A DNA stretch of 64,000 bases. Source: Luteimicrobium album (GTDB lineage: Bacteria > Actinomycetota > Actinomycetes > Actinomycetales > Cellulomonadaceae). Position numbers and translations under genes: made by a program. Under the pieces are notes generated by a model, which made no database searches, was not told where the DNA came from, and saw only the letters and a list, made by a program, of their open reading frames with translations. Numbering within the stretch: the stretch's first letter is position 1; each line of letters begins with the position of its first letter. Shown piece after piece: positions 47,874 to 58,744 of this stretch. The DNA is taken from NCBI RefSeq assembly GCF_030161555.1, contig NZ_BSUK01000001.1:2790001-2854000 (forward strand), given 5' to 3'.

Positions 47874-50191
47874 GAGGGCCTCACGTGCACGACGTGCGCC
47901 ACCTGGACCGCCGGGTCGAGCCGGACGTACGCGTTCCGCCCCCACGTGAACGACGCGCCCGACAGCTCGTCGTGCGCCTCCATCACCGGGAACCACGGGT
48001 CGTCGTGCTGCCTGTCCGCGGGGATGCCCAGCGCGTCGAGGTCCAAGAACACCGTCGTCTCCTGCACGTGGTGCGGGTCGAGGTTCACGACGACGAGCAC
48101 GGTGTCGCCGACGGCGTCCGCGCGGGTCCCCGTGCTGGCCCCCGACTCCGACGACGGCGGGAGGCGGCGCGAGAACGCGAGCACCTGGTCGTTCGCCGTC
48201 GGGTGCACCGTGAGGTTGCGGAGCTGGCGCAGCGCGGGGTGCTCCCGGCGGATCTCGTTGAGCCGCCCGATCAGGAGCGCGATGCCGAGGTCGTCGCCGC
48301 GCGACCAGTCCCGCGGCTTGTACTCGTACTTCTCGTTGTCGATCTGCTCCTCGACGCCCGGCCTCGGCACGTTCTCGACGAGCTCGTAGCCCGAGTACAC
48401 GCCCCACGTCGGCGAGCCCGTCGCCGCGAGGACGGCCCGCACCGCGAACCCGGCCACCCCGCCCTGCTGCAGGTACGGGGGAGGATGTCGTGCGTCGTCG
48501 GCCAGAACGACGGCCGCATCACCGAGCCCAGCGGCCCCGACACCTCCTCGAGGTACTCGGCGAGCTCGTCGCGCGTGTTGCGCCACGTGAAGTACGTGTA
48601 CGACTGATGGAAGCCGACCGCCGCGAGCGTCCGCATCATCGCGGGCTTGGTGAACGCCTCGGACAGGAACAGCACCTCCGGGTTGGTCCGGCGGAACTCG
48701 CCGAGCAGCCGCTCCCAGAACGGCAGCGGCTTGGTGTGCGGGTTGTCGACGCGGAACGCCGTGACCCCGGCGTCGACCCACACGCGCAGCACCCGGAGGA
48801 TCTCCTGGTAGATGCCCTCCGGGTCGTTGTCGAAGTTCAGGGGTAGATGTCCTGGTACTTCTTGGGCGGGTTCTCCGCGTACGCGATGCTCCCGTCGACG
48901 CGGCGCGTGAACCACTCCGGGTGCTCGGTGACCCACGGGTGGTCCGGCGAGCACTGCAGCGCCACGTCCAGCGCGACCTCGAGGCCCAGGTCGCGCGCCG
49001 TGCGGACCAGCTTGCGGAAGTCGTCGAACGTGCCCAGGTCCGGGTGGATCGCGTCGTGGCCGCCGTCGGGGGAGCCGATCGCGTACGGCGAGCCCGGGTC
49101 GCGCTGGTGCGGGGTGAGCGAGTTGTTGCGGCCCTTGCGGAACGTCGTCCCGATCGGGTGCACCGGCGTGAGGTAGACGACGTCGAAGCCCATCGCCGCG
49201 ACCGCCGGGAGCCGCTTCGACGCCGTCGCGAACGTGCCCGAGCGCCACGTGCCGTCCGCGGCCTGCTTCGCGCCCTCCGAGCGCGGGAACAGCTCGTACC
49301 ACGAGCCCGCGAGCGCGAGCGGCCGGTCCACGACCAGGGGTAGGTCTGTGACGGCGACACCAGGTCGCGCAGCGGGTGGTGCGCGAGGGCGTCCAGCACC
49401 TGGTCGCTCGTGGCGGCCGAGAACCGTACGCCCGGGGGCAGGCCGGCGTCGGCGAGCGCGGACGCCGCCGCGCGCAGGACCTCCTGCTCGGCATCAGGCC
49501 GGCCCGGGACCGCGAGGATCCGTTCGAACAGCAACGCGCCCTCGGCGAGCATGAGCTGGACGTCGATGCCGGCCGGGATCTTGATGCCCGCGTCGTGGCG
49601 CCAGGTCGCGTACGGGTCCGACCAGCCCTCGACGCGCAACCCCCACGTGCCGGTCTCGTCCGGCGACACGAACCCGCGAAACCGGTCCAGCCCCGGCGCG
49701 ACGTCCACCATCGGCGACGTGGAGCGGTCCTTCCCGTCCGGGCCGACGAGGACCGCCGTCGCGGCCACCGCGTCGTGGCCCTCCAGGAACACCGTCGCCT
49801 CGACGGGGACGAGCTCGCCGACCGCGGCCTTCGCGGGCCAGCGGCCCTCCGCGATGGTGGGTGAGACCTCGACGACCGGGATGCGGCCGATGCCGGGGGC
49901 ACCCGTGACGGCCGTGCCCTGGGGGAAGCCGACAGGTGCGGCGGGCGCGGTGACGCTCGCGGCGGGCGCGGGCGCCGTCGTGCGCGCCGCGGCCGTGCGG
50001 GTGGACCGGCCCCCTGCGGTCGACGTCGAGCGCGGGCGACGCGTCGCGCCGGCAGGTGCGGGGGTGGCGGCGGACCCATGGCTCGCCGTCGAGTCGGTGG
50101 GGTTCGTGGGGGTGGTGGCGCTCGCGGCGGCGTCGGTGTCGCGGGTCGCGGCGGCTGACGGCCGGGGCGTGGCGCGGCGGGGCGTGGTCAC
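47870..50191 (-). CDS. glgE: Alpha-1,4-glucan:maltose-1-phosphate maltosyltransferase (three frame breaks)
   Basis: Extends alpha-1,4-glucan with maltosyl units from maltose 1-phosphate. About 774 residues: the first 90 are Ala/Thr/Pro low complexity, then an N-terminal domain ([21 protein letters not shown]) and a GH13 barrel with [16 protein letters not shown], the nucleophile in [11 protein letters not shown] and acid/base in FLSEAFTKP. Breaks at 49337-49340, 48840-48843 and 48477-48481. First gene of glgE-treS-mak, with a TAGGTT hexamer six bases before GTG 50191. Confidence 0.95.
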
Positions 50192-50197
50192 GGTTCG

Positions 50198-50203
50198 AAC
50201 CTA
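50198..50203 (-). promoter_or_regulatory. -10 hexamer of glgE (leaderless type)
   Basis: Minus-strand TAGGTT ends six bases before GTG 50191; no ribosome-binding site lies between. Confidence 0.5.
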
Positions 50204-50279
50204 CCGCCGCGGGCCGAAGCGCTCCCCCGAGCCGCGCCGCGCGCTCGCCTCCCGCCTGTCATCGCCTTGGCCCCCTCCC

Positions 50280-50352
50280 GCCGAGCAAGCGAGTTTCGCG
50301 CCGAGCAAGCGCTGACTGCCCGCTTGCTCGGCGGGAAACTCGCTTGCTCGGC
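50280..50352. repeat. 73-bp palindromic element, copy B
   Basis: Arms 50280-50311 and 50321-50352 are reverse complements over 32 bases with one mismatch; the loop is 9 bases. Each arm has two GCCGAGCAAGC boxes. This is the best-conserved copy. It lies between the divergent glgE and DUF559 genes, about 75 bases from the glgE -10. Confidence 0.9.
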
Positions 50353-50440
50353 GCGGCACGAGAGTCGACCACAGCGGCAGCGTCGGGGGCCGTCGTGCAC
50401 AGGCGCCGGTTGGCGCCGCCCCGGTCGGAGAGGTCTTCGC

Positions 50441-50446
50441 CAGGCT
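50441..50446 (+). promoter_or_regulatory. -10 hexamer of the DUF559 gene (leaderless type)
   Basis: CAGGCT ends six bases before ATG 50453. Confidence 0.4.
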
Positions 50447-50452
50447 GGGCCC

Positions 50453-51448
50453 ATGACGACGACGCTCCCGCCCCGACAGATCTTCGCCGAGCACGCGCAC
50501 CGGCCGCCCGTCCGCGTCATCACACCGCCGCCGAGGCCCGACGTGCCGGGGCTGGTGCGGCGCGACGAGATCGACACGCCTGAGCTCCGCGAGCGTCTGT
50601 CCGACGGGACCCTCGTCCGGGTGGCACCCGGTCTGCTCGGAACGATGCAGCCTGATCAACCCGCGTGGCGCCGTCTCGAGGCGGAGCACCTGCTGCGGGT
50701 GCGCGCGGTCCTGGTGCGCTTGTGGACGGACTTCTCGTTCAGCCACGAGACCGCCGCCCTGCTCTGGGGCTGCTGGTCGTGGTGTCTTGGCCCGGCGGTC
50801 CATCTGACGCAGCTCACCGTGCCCTCCATGCCACCCGATCTTCGCTTCCCGCTCCGGCGGCACGGGCACGCGCTCACGTCCGCAGATCGCACAGACGTCG
50901 ACGGGGTGCCCGTGACATCGCTCGAGCGCACCGTCCTCGACTGCCTGTGCAGCCTCCCGGCGGAGCGAGGGCTGGTGATCGCCGACTCGGCCCTCCGAGC
51001 GGGGGCCGACCTCGACAGCCTGCGAGAGCGCGCCGACGCATGGACGGGGCGCCGGGGGATCCGGGTCGCGCGCAAGGTGCTGGCGCTCGCGGACATCGAG
51101 GCGGAGTCGGCCGGCGAGTCGAGGACGCGATGGCAGCTGGCGGTGGGTGGCCTGCCGCGGCCTGTGCTCGCGATTCCCGTCGAGACCTTTCTCGGCTGGC
51201 GCTGGGTCGACCTCGGCTGGCCGGAGCTGAAGGTCGGCATCGAGTTCGACGGTGCGATCAAGTACAGCGGCGGCGGGTACGGCGATCCGGGCCGCCGACT
51301 GTTCGAGGAGAAGCGGCGGCACGACGCCCTCGTCGAGGCCGGGTGGATCCTCATCCGCGTCACCTGGGCCGACCTCGCCCATCCGGAGCGTCTTGTGGCG
51401 AGGGTCCGGGCGGCGCTCGCAGCCGCGCGTCGTCGGACGTTCCGATGA
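50453..51448 (+). CDS. AbiEi-type winged helix plus DUF559 (Vsr-like nuclease fold) protein
   Basis: 331 residues. The N-terminal part (DTPELRERLSDGTLVRVAPGLL, then SHETAALLWG) resembles the AbiEi antitoxin winged helix. The C-terminal part (VDLGWPELKVGIEFDGAIKY, EKRRHDALVEAGWILIRVTW) matches the DUF559 branch of the PD-(D/E)XK/Vsr fold, with candidate catalytic Asp, Glu and later basic residues. No AbiEii toxin partner is adjacent. Such genes are common and often multicopy in actinobacteria; function is unknown. Both flanks carry the 73-bp palindrome. Intact. Confidence 0.85.
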   Translation: MTTTLPPRQIFAEHAHRPPVRVITPPPRPDVPGLVRRDEIDTPELRERLSDGTLVRVAPGLLGTMQPDQPAWRRLEAEHLLRVRAVLVRLWTDFSFSHETAALLWGCWSWCLGPAVHLTQLTVPSMPPDLRFPLRRHGHALTSADRTDVDGVPVTSLERTVLDCLCSLPAERGLVIADSALRAGADLDSLRERADAWTGRRGIRVARKVLALADIEAESAGESRTRWQLAVGGLPRPVLAIPVETFLGWRWVDLGWPELKVGIEFDGAIKYSGGGYGDPGRRLFEEKRRHDALVEAGWILIRVTWADLAHPERLVARVRAALAAARRRTFR

Positions 51449-51455
51449 AGTGGGC

Positions 51456-51528
51456 GCCGAGCAAGCAGGTCTCGCGTCGAGCAAGCGGGCGGATGCCGCT
51501 TGCTCGGCGGACGAGGTGCTTGCTCGGC
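51456..51528. repeat. 73-bp palindromic element, copy C
   Basis: Arms 51456-51487 and 51497-51528 with a 9-base loop. The four GAGCAAGC boxes are intact; the 10 bases between boxes no longer pair. It starts eight bases after the DUF559 stop and ends 23 bases before the stop of the convergent FAD gene, so it may also end transcription both ways. Confidence 0.88.
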
Positions 51529-51551
51529 GGAGGGGGCGGGGCGGAGGCGCG

Positions 51552-53257
51552 TCAGCGGGCGAGTGCGCGGCCCACGGTCCGGCCGGTGAACAGGCAGCCG
51601 CCGAGGAACGTGCCCTCGAGCGCGCGGTGCCCGTGGACGCCGCCGCCCCCGAACCCGGACGCCTCGCCGACGGCCCACAGCCCGTCGAGGACCTCGCCGT
51701 CCGGCCGCAGGACCCGCCCGACGGCGTCGGTGTGCAGCCCGCCGAGGGTCTTGCGGGTCAGGACGGACAACCGCACGGCCAGCAGGGGCCCGTCCTTGGG
51801 GTCCGTGAGGGGTCGCGGCGGCGCGACGCGGATGAGCCGGTCGACGGTGAAGCGGCGCGCCATCGCGGTCGCGACGACCTGGTGGTCCTTGCCGAGCCCG
51901 CTGGTGACCTGGGCGTCGCGCAGGGCGATGGTCCGGGCGAGCTCGCCCGCGTCGATGCGGCGCTCGCCGACGAGCGCGTTCATGCCGGCGGCGAGATCGG
52001 CGGGCGTGGCCGCGAACACGAACTCGGGGGACTTCTCCGCGAACGCGGCGACCGGCCCGACGGCGCCCGGCAGGACGCGCTTGGTGAGCAGCCGGACGTC
52101 CTTGCCCGTGAGGTCGGGGTTCTGCTCGCTGCCGGACAGGGCGAACTCGGTCTCCATGATCCGGCGGTTGAGGACGAACCACGAGTGCGTGTCGCCCTGC
52201 CGGGTGACGTGCTGGAGGGACCCGAGCGCGTCGAAGCCGGGGTAGAGGGGCTGGGGGAAGCGGCGTCCGTCGGCGTCGAGCCACAGCGACGACGGCCCGG
52301 GCAGGATCCGGATGCCGTGGCGCGTCCACACGGGCGAGTGGTTGGCGATGCCCTCGGGGTAGTGCCACATGCGGTCCTCGTGGACCATCGCGGCACCGGA
52401 CTCGCGCGCGACCTCGAGGAGCAGCCCGTCGGTCGAGTCCGGCACGCCCTGGAGCATGCGCGGCGGCAGCGTCCCGGCGTCGTGGGGCCAGCGCGCGCGG
52501 ACCAGCTTGTGGTTCGCGCCGATCCCGCCCGACGCGATGACCACGGCCCCGGCCGCGAGCTCGACCTCCCCGACGACGTCGCGCGACGAGGGCGCGCCCC
52601 GCTCGGCGTCGTCGGGCGCGAGGACCTCGGCGCGCACCCCGGTGACGCGCCCGTCGGCCACGACGAGGTCGGTGACGCGGTGCCGGAACCGCACGTCGAG
52701 GAGCCCGCCGCGGGCGGCGTCGAGCGCGGCGGCGACGAACGGCTCGACGATCCCGGGCCCGGTGCCCCACGTGACGTGGAAGCGCGGCACCGAGTTGCCG
52801 TGCCCGTCGGCGAGGTAGCCGCCGCGCTCGGCCCACTGGACGAGCGGGAACCAGCGCACGCCCTTGCCGTGCAGCCAGGACCGCATGCCGCCGGCGGCAA
52901 AGTCCACGAACCCGCGTGCCCAGGCGTACCCGTGCTGGTCGGGGCCCTCGCCGCGCTCGGCGCCCGGCTCGAACTGCGCGGACCCGAGCCAGTCGGAGAA
53001 CGCGAGGTCCGCGCTGTCGTGCACGCCGAGGCGCCGCTGCTCGGGGAGTCGACGAGGAACAGCCCGCCGAACGACCAGAACGCCTGCCCGCCGAGGCTCG
53101 CGCGGGGCTCCTGGTCGAGCAGGATCACCCGCTTGCCCGCGGCGGTGAGCTCGCCGGCGGTGACGAGCCCGGACAGTCCTGCCCCGACGACGATGACGTC
53201 GACCTCGGTGTCGTTCATGCCGCGGAGCGTACCCGCTGCGAGGGTGCGGTCCGTCAT
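51552..53257 (-). CDS. FAD-binding dehydrogenase, ketosteroid-dehydrogenase/fumarate-reductase-like (frame break)
   Basis: About 568 residues. FAD Rossmann motif VIVVGAGLSGL near residue 20, SLGGQAFWS, VIASGGIGANHKL and the C-terminal GLWAVGEASGFGGGGVHGHRALEGTF. It belongs to the FAD-dependent family that includes 3-ketosteroid dehydrogenase and fumarate reductase flavoproteins; the substrate is unknown. Restoring one base at GGGG 53043-53046 joins FGGLFLVDS to EQRRLGVHDS. ATG 53257 overlaps the GH1 stop (ATGA), like the other junctions of this operon; ATG 53218 is an alternative. Confidence 0.86.
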
Positions 53258-54497
53258 GCGCCCCCGACGACGGCGGCCCGCCCCGCCCGGGCGTGCGCGC
53301 CGAGGTGCGCGAGGCTGGGCTTGGGGGTGCGCACGAACGTGTCTCGGTCGACGGCGACGAGCCCGAAGTGCGCGTCCCACGTGCCCCACTCGAAGTTGTC
53401 GAGCAGGGACCAGTGCAGGTACCCGCGCACGTCGATCCCGTCCGCGAGCGCCCCCTCGACGGCCGCCAGGGCCCCGTCGAGGTACGCGACCCGCTGCGCG
53501 TCGTCACTGGTCGCGATGCCGTTCTCGGTCACGAGGAGCGGGGTGTCCCCGACGATCGACGCCGTGTGCCGCAGCGCGTGCCCGATGGACTCGGGGTAGT
53601 ACTCCCAGCCGGTCTCGGTGTGGACGACGTCCTCGGGGGCGGGGAGCGGTCCGTCCGGCCCGACGACGGTGCGCGTGTACGACTGGACGCCGACGAAGTC
53701 GTCGCCCTTGGCGGCGTCGAGGTAGCGGTCCTCGCGCGACCAGGCCCACTCCCGCGTCGTGGCGGCGGCGCGCTCGGCCGTGGCGGCGTCGTCGGACGCG
53801 AGCGGCTGGAACACCTGGTTGGCGACGGTCCAGCCGGAACGCAGGCCGGGCACGGCCGCGAGCTCCTCGCGCGCGGCCCGGTGCGCGGCGACGAGCGCGT
53901 CCCCGGTGGCCTCGTCGGGCGGGGGCAGCTCGTCGGCGCGCAGCTCGGACCGTTCCCGCCCGACGAGCGCGGGGTTCGTCACGAGGGTCGTGAGCAGGGC
54001 GAGCATGTTGGGCTCGTTGATCGTGCACACCCACTCGACGCCGTCGAGGATCGGCAGGACCGCGCGGACGTACGACCGGAACAGGTCGACGGCGTCGGGC
54101 CCGGTCCACCCGCCGACCTGGCGGAACCAGAGGGGCTGGTGAAGTGGTGGAGCGTCACGATGGGGGTGATCCCGCGCTCGAGGCAGCCCTCGACCATCCG
54201 GCGGTAGTGGGCGAGCTCGGCCTTCGACACCCGGCCGGGCACGGGCTCGACGCGCGCCCACTCGACCGAGAACCGGTACGCGTCGAGGCCGGCCGCGGCG
54301 AGCAGGTCGAGGTCCTCGCGCCAGCGGTGGTAGCTGTCGCACGCGTCGCCGCTGCGGTCGGTGAGCAGCGACCCGGGCCGGTTCTCGAGCGCCCAGACGT
54401 CGCTCGCGACGTTGTTCCCCTCGACCTGGTGCGCGGAGGTGGAGGCGCCCCAGAGGAAGCCGTCGGGGTAGGTGGGGCGGGCGTCGGGCAGCGTCAT
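53254..54497 (-). CDS. GH1 family beta-glycosidase (frame break)
   Basis: About 414 residues. GH1 signatures: FLWGASTSAHQVEG at the N-terminus, acid/base glutamate in TINEPN near residue 165, nucleophile in LLVTENGI near residue 325, and HWSLLDNFEW. A single base missing at GGGG 54132-54135 separates HHFTS from PLWFRQVGG. AAGGAG precedes ATG 54497, which overlaps the GH20 stop. With GH20 it could finish degradation of imported oligosaccharides. No signal peptide, so cytosolic. Confidence 0.92.
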
Positions 54498-56050
54498 GCG
54501 AGGGCTCCTTCGTCGGTCTTCGAGTCGGCGGGCCAGTACGCGGCGCCCCAGCCGGTGCGCCGCCACAGCGCCCGGTGGGGCACGACGCGCGCCCGGTGGT
54601 CGTCCCAGGGGGTGGTCGGGGTGGTCCAGGCGCGCTCGGCGACGCCCGCGAGCCGGGGAAGCAGCAGGAACGCGAGGTCGTCGAACGACGCGACGGTCTC
54701 GCACCAGACGGCGGCCTCGACGCCCGCGAGCGTCGCGCCGTCGAGCTCCGGCAGGGTGTCCGGCGCCCAGTCGAACGTCGCGCGCAGCGTCTTCGCGGGG
54801 TAGCCCGGCATGCCGACGCGGGCGCGCCGGGCCTCGCCGGCGTCGTCGTCGGCGGGCTCGGCGTACGGCCGGTCGAGGTAGAGGACGTCGCTCGTGGACA
54901 CGAGCACGGGCACGCCCGCGCGGACCGCGGCCGGGACGTCGCCCGGGGCGCGCGCGAACATCGCCACGGCCTGGTCGACGAGCGGGTGGAGCTCGGCGGG
55001 CGCCTGCGCCTTGAGGGCGTCCGCGTCGGGCCGGTTCTCGGGCCCGATCCAGTACTGCAGGACGTCGGCGGGCGTGAGCGTGCCGCCGCGCACGGCCTCC
55101 TGCCACACGACGGCGCGGCGCCCGGCCGCGTGCACCGCGGCGAGCTGGCCACGGACGACCTCCGCGTAGTCGGCCTCGGGCATCCCGAAGGGCTCGTCGC
55201 CGCCGACGTGCACGAACGGCCCGGGTGACAGGTCGGCGAGCGCCGCGACGACGTCGCGGACGAACCCGGGCACGGCGTCGTGGTCCGCGCCGAGGTGGCC
55301 GAGCATCGGGTGCGGCGGCACGGGGCCGAGCTCGGGGTGGGCGGCGAGCGCGGCCGCGGCGTGCCCGGGGAGGTCGGCCTCGGGCAGCACGACGACGCCG
55401 CGCTCGGCCGCGTACTCGACGAGACCGGTGAGCTCGTCGTCGGTGAACGCGACGCCCGCGCCGAGGCGGGGGCGCCCGGGAACGGGCAGGCGCCAGGCCT
55501 GCGAGTCCGTGAGGTGCAGGTGCAGCACGGAGAGCTTGTACCGCGCGAGCAGGTCGACGACGGCCCGCACCTCGGCGGCCGTGAACGGGTGCCGGACGAC
55601 GTCGAGGGACAGGCCGCGCCACCGGAAGCGGGGGCCGTCCTCGATGTGCCCGAGCGGCAGGGTGCCGGGCTGCTCGGCCGCGAGCTGGACGAGCGTCGCC
55701 AGCCCGCGCAGGACGCCCGTGCGCGACGCGGCGCGGAGCCGCACGGCGTCCGGCTCGACGACCAGCACGTAGCGCTCGTCCACGGGCTCGGGCCCGGGCT
55801 CGACGCCGTCCGCGGCGGGCAGGTGCGCGACGGCGTCCGGGTCGAGGGCGACGTCGACGAGGGTCGAGCCGGGCCCGGGCGGCGCCACCGCGTCGCGCGC
55901 CGCGTGCGCGAGCTCGGCCGCGAACCAGGCGGCGGTGCTCGCGGGGACGCCGCGTGCGTCGTCGGGCACGAGGGCGAGCGGGCCGGCGAGCGGTGCGCGG
56001 CCGTCGAGCGCGACGCGCAGCGGCCAGGGGACCAGGGGCGGGCGGCTCAC
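54494..56050 (-). CDS. GH20 beta-N-acetylhexosaminidase
   Basis: 518 residues, intact, no signal peptide. An N-terminal GH20b-like alpha/beta domain is followed by the barrel with GLSLDVVRHPF, LHLHLTDSQAWRL, the catalytic Asp-Glu pair in VHVGGDEPFG near residue 275 and the tryptophan-lined segment VLQYWIGPEN. Releases terminal GlcNAc or GalNAc from oligosaccharides. GTG 56050 overlaps the stop of the ATPase gene. Its operon position with an importer points to an intracellular chito-oligosaccharide or glycan route. Confidence 0.92.
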   Translation of the reverse strand: MSRPPLVPWPLRVALDGRAPLAGPLALVPDDARGVPASTAAWFAAELAHAARDAVAPPGPGSTLVDVALDPDAVAHLPAADGVEPGPEPVDERYVLVVEPDAVRLRAASRTGVLRGLATLVQLAAEQPGTLPLGHIEDGPRFRWRGLSLDVVRHPFTAAEVRAVVDLLARYKLSVLHLHLTDSQAWRLPVPGRPRLGAGVAFTDDELTGLVEYAAERGVVVLPEADLPGHAAAALAAHPELGPVPPHPMLGHLGADHDAVPGFVRDVVAALADLSPGPFVHVGGDEPFGMPEADYAEVVRGQLAAVHAAGRRAVVWQEAVRGGTLTPADVLQYWIGPENRPDADALKAQAPAELHPLVDQAVAMFARAPGDVPAAVRAGVPVLVSTSDVLYLDRPYAEPADDDAGEARRARVGMPGYPAKTLRATFDWAPDTLPELDGATLAGVEAAVWCETVASFDDLAFLLLPRLAGVAERAWTTPTTPWDDHRARVVPHRALWRRTGWGAAYWPADSKTDEGALA

Positions 56051-56910
56051 GCGGCCGCCTCCGACGACGGGGACCCCGACGACGCCCGCACGGCCGCGAG
56101 CCGCTCGCGCCGGGCCCGCTGGGCGGCGGGGTCGGCGACGGGCGCGGACAGCAGGAGCCGCTGCGTGTACGGGTCGGTGGGGTGCTCGGTGACGTCGCGG
56201 GTGGGCCCGGTCTCGACGATCCGCCCGTCGTGGATGACCGCGACGCGGTGGCTCAGGTACCGCACGACGGCGAGGTCGTGGGACACGAAGAGGTACGCGA
56301 CGCCGAGGTCGCGCTGCAGCTCGAGGAACAGCTCGAGGACCTTCGCCTGCGTCGTGAGGTCGAGCGCGGAGACGGGCTCGTCGCACACGATGAGCCGGGG
56401 TCGGACGGCGAGGGCCCGGGCGATCGCGACGCGCTGCCGCTGTCCGCCCGAGAACTCGCGCGGGAGTCGCCGGGCCGCGTCGCGCGGCAGCCCGACCCGG
56501 TCCAGCAGCCCGGCGACCTCGGCGCGTGCGTCGTGCGCGGAACGGCCGTGCGCGACGAGGGGTTCGGCGAGCGTGTCGCCGACGAGCAGCGACGGGTTGA
56601 GCGACGTGTACGGGTCCTGGAAGACGACCTGCATCGACCGCGAGAGCTCGCGCCGGTGGCGCCGGGACGCGTTCGTGATGTCGACGCCGTCGAACGTGAT
56701 CGAGCCGCCGGTCACGGGGGCGAGGCCCAGGACGGCGCGGCCGATCGTCGTCTTGCCCGAGCCCGACTCGCCGACGAGCCCGAGGGTCTCGCCGGGCCGG
56801 ACGTCGAGGTCCACCCCGTGCAGCACCTCCGTGCGCGGTGCGCGCAGACCCTTGCCGGGGTAGGCGACGTGCAGGTCGTGGACCGCGAGCAGCGGTGTCG
56901 TCGTGGTCAT
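56047..56910 (-). CDS. Opp/Dpp-type ABC transporter ATP-binding protein
   Basis: 287 residues. Walker A GESGSGKTT near residue 50, Q-loop VFQDPYTSLNPS, signature FSGGQRQRVAIARAL, Walker B LIVCDEPVSALD and switch SHDLAVVRY, then the short oligopeptide-type C-terminal tail (PYTQRLLLSAP). It is the second ATPase of the importer. ATG 56910 overlaps the stop of the fused permease-ATPase gene. Confidence 0.95.
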   Translation of the reverse strand: MTTTTPLLAVHDLHVAYPGKGLRAPRTEVLHGVDLDVRPGETLGLVGESGSGKTTIGRAVLGLAPVTGGSITFDGVDITNASRRHRRELSRSMQVVFQDPYTSLNPSLLVGDTLAEPLVAHGRSAHDARAEVAGLLDRVGLPRDAARRLPREFSGGQRQRVAIARALAVRPRLIVCDEPVSALDLTTQAKVLELFLELQRDLGVAYLFVSHDLAVVRYLSHRVAVIHDGRIVETGPTRDVTEHPTDPYTQRLLLSAPVADPAAQRARRERLAAVRASSGSPSSEAAA

Positions 56911-58744
56911 GCCGTGACCTCCGTGCGGTCGGTGCTGGTCCCCGCGCCCGACACCACGGTCGGCGGCGTCCACTCCCCGCGCGCGGGGGCGTCGTCGAGC
57001 ACCGCGGCGAGCAGCGTGCGCGTGTCGGGGTGCTGGGGGCGGGTGAGGATCTGCTCGGTGGTCCCGGTCTCGACGATGCGACCGTCCTGCATGACGGCCA
57101 CGCGGTCGCACAGGTCGGCGACGACGCCCAGGTTGTGGGTCACGAGCAGGACGCCGAGGCCGCGTTGGGCCTGGACGCGGCGCAGGACGTCGAGCACCTC
57201 GGCCTGGACGGTGACGTCGAGGGCGGTGGTGGGCTCGTCGGCGACGAGCAGGAGCGGGTCGCACGACAGCGCCCCCGCGATGAGCACGCGCTGCGCCATG
57301 CCGCCGGAGATCTCGTGCGGGTACAGGCCCATGACCCGCTCGGGGTCCTTGATCTCGACCTGCCGGAGCAGCTCGACGGCGCGGGCGCGGGCCTCGCGCC
57401 GGGACAGCCCGAGCACGCAGCGCAGCGGTTCGACGAGCTGGCTCCCGATCGTGAACGTCGGGTCGAGGTTGCTCATGGGCTCCTGCGGCACGTACGCGAC
57501 GACGCGGCCGCGCAGCCGCCGGCGCTGCTTCTCGGGCAGCCCCAGGACCTCGCGGCCCTCGACGGTCACGGACCCGCGGCCGACGCGGCCGCCGTCGGGC
57601 AGGATGCCGAGCACGGAGAACGCGGTCTGGGTCTTGCCCGAGCCCGACTCGCCGACCAGCCCCACGACCTCGCCCGGACCGACGTCCAGGTCGACGCCGT
57701 GGACGACCTCGGTGGGGTCGTCGTCGGGCCCGTAGAGCACGGTGAGGTCGCGCACGGACAGGAGGTCGCCGCGCGGGCGGGCGGAGCCCAGGGCCGGGTC
57801 CGCCCACGGCGCGGACCCGGCCGCCCGACGGCGCGCGGGCCGCGCGGCGCGTGCGCCCGCCCCTCGAGCGCGTCGCGCAGGGCGCTCGCGACGAGGACGA
57901 GGCAGGCGCTCGTCACGCCCAGCGCGAGCCCGGGCCAGAGCATGAGCCGCGGGTCGCGCTGGATGTTCTGGAAGGCCTCGTTGAGCATCGCGCCCCAGGT
58001 GGGGGAGTCGCCGCTGCCGATGCCGAGGAACTCCAGGCCGGCCTGGAGCCCGATCGCGACGCCCGCGACGAGCGCCGCCTGGATGACGATGGGCGCCCGG
58101 ACGACGACGAGCACGTGCCGTCCGACGATGCGGGTGTCGGACAGGCCCGCGACGCGCGCGGCGTCGACGTAGAGCTCGCCGCGCACGTCCGCGACGACGC
58201 CGCGCGTGAGCCGGTAGAAGCTCGGCGCCACGAGGACGCCCATGACGACCATGAGCACCCAGACGGTCGGGCCGAGGATCGCCCGCGACGCGAGCAGCAC
58301 GACCATCGCCGGGAGCGACATCACGAGGTTGGTGAGCCAGCTCGCGGCGGCGTCGAAGCGCCGTCCGCGGTACCCGGCGACCAGGCCCGTGGGCACCCCG
58401 AGGACGAGCGCCACGGCCACCGCGAGGACGGCGCCGCCGAGCGTCGTCCGGCCGCCGTAGAGGAGGCGGGACAGCACGTCGCGGCCGGCGGAGTCGAAGC
58501 CGAGCGGGTGTCCCGCGGTCGGCCCGCCGAACGCGGAGGCGAGGTCCGCGGTGCTCGGGTCCTGGGATGCGAGCACGGGGGCGAGGAGGACGGCGGCCAC
58601 GACGAGCAGCAGCAGCGCGCCGGCGACGACGCCGAGCGGGCGGCGGCAGAACGCGCGCCACGTGCCACGGCGGGGAGCGATGTCGGTGGCGGGCGCCGTC
58701 GGGCCGGTGCCGGGCTCCGACAGCTCGGGGAGCTGGGCGCTCAT
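56907..58744 (-). CDS. Fused DppC-type permease and DppD-type ATPase (frame break)
   Basis: About 612 residues. Residues 1-295 are a DppC-like permease (six hydrophobic segments, EAA loop DAARVAGLSDTRIVGRHVL). After an Ala/Arg/Pro linker, residues 335-612 are an ATPase with GESGSGKTQT, PQEPMSNLDP, ISGGMAQRVLIAGAL and ADEPTTALD. No start with a ribosome-binding site was seen for the ATPase alone, and restoring one base at CCCC 57860-57863 makes one continuous frame. Similar permease/ATPase fusions are known in actinobacteria. Confidence 0.85.

Noticed and set aside
50453..51448. Complete AbiE toxin-antitoxin system
   Set aside because: Only the AbiEi-like domain is present; no nucleotidyltransferase toxin (AbiEii) frame lies on either side.
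57566..58744. Separate DppC permease ending near 57.6 kb in the sequenced frame
   Set aside because: The sequenced frame overruns deep into the ATPase gene as Arg/Pro-rich nonsense; restoring one base at 57860 gives a continuous permease-ATPase fusion.
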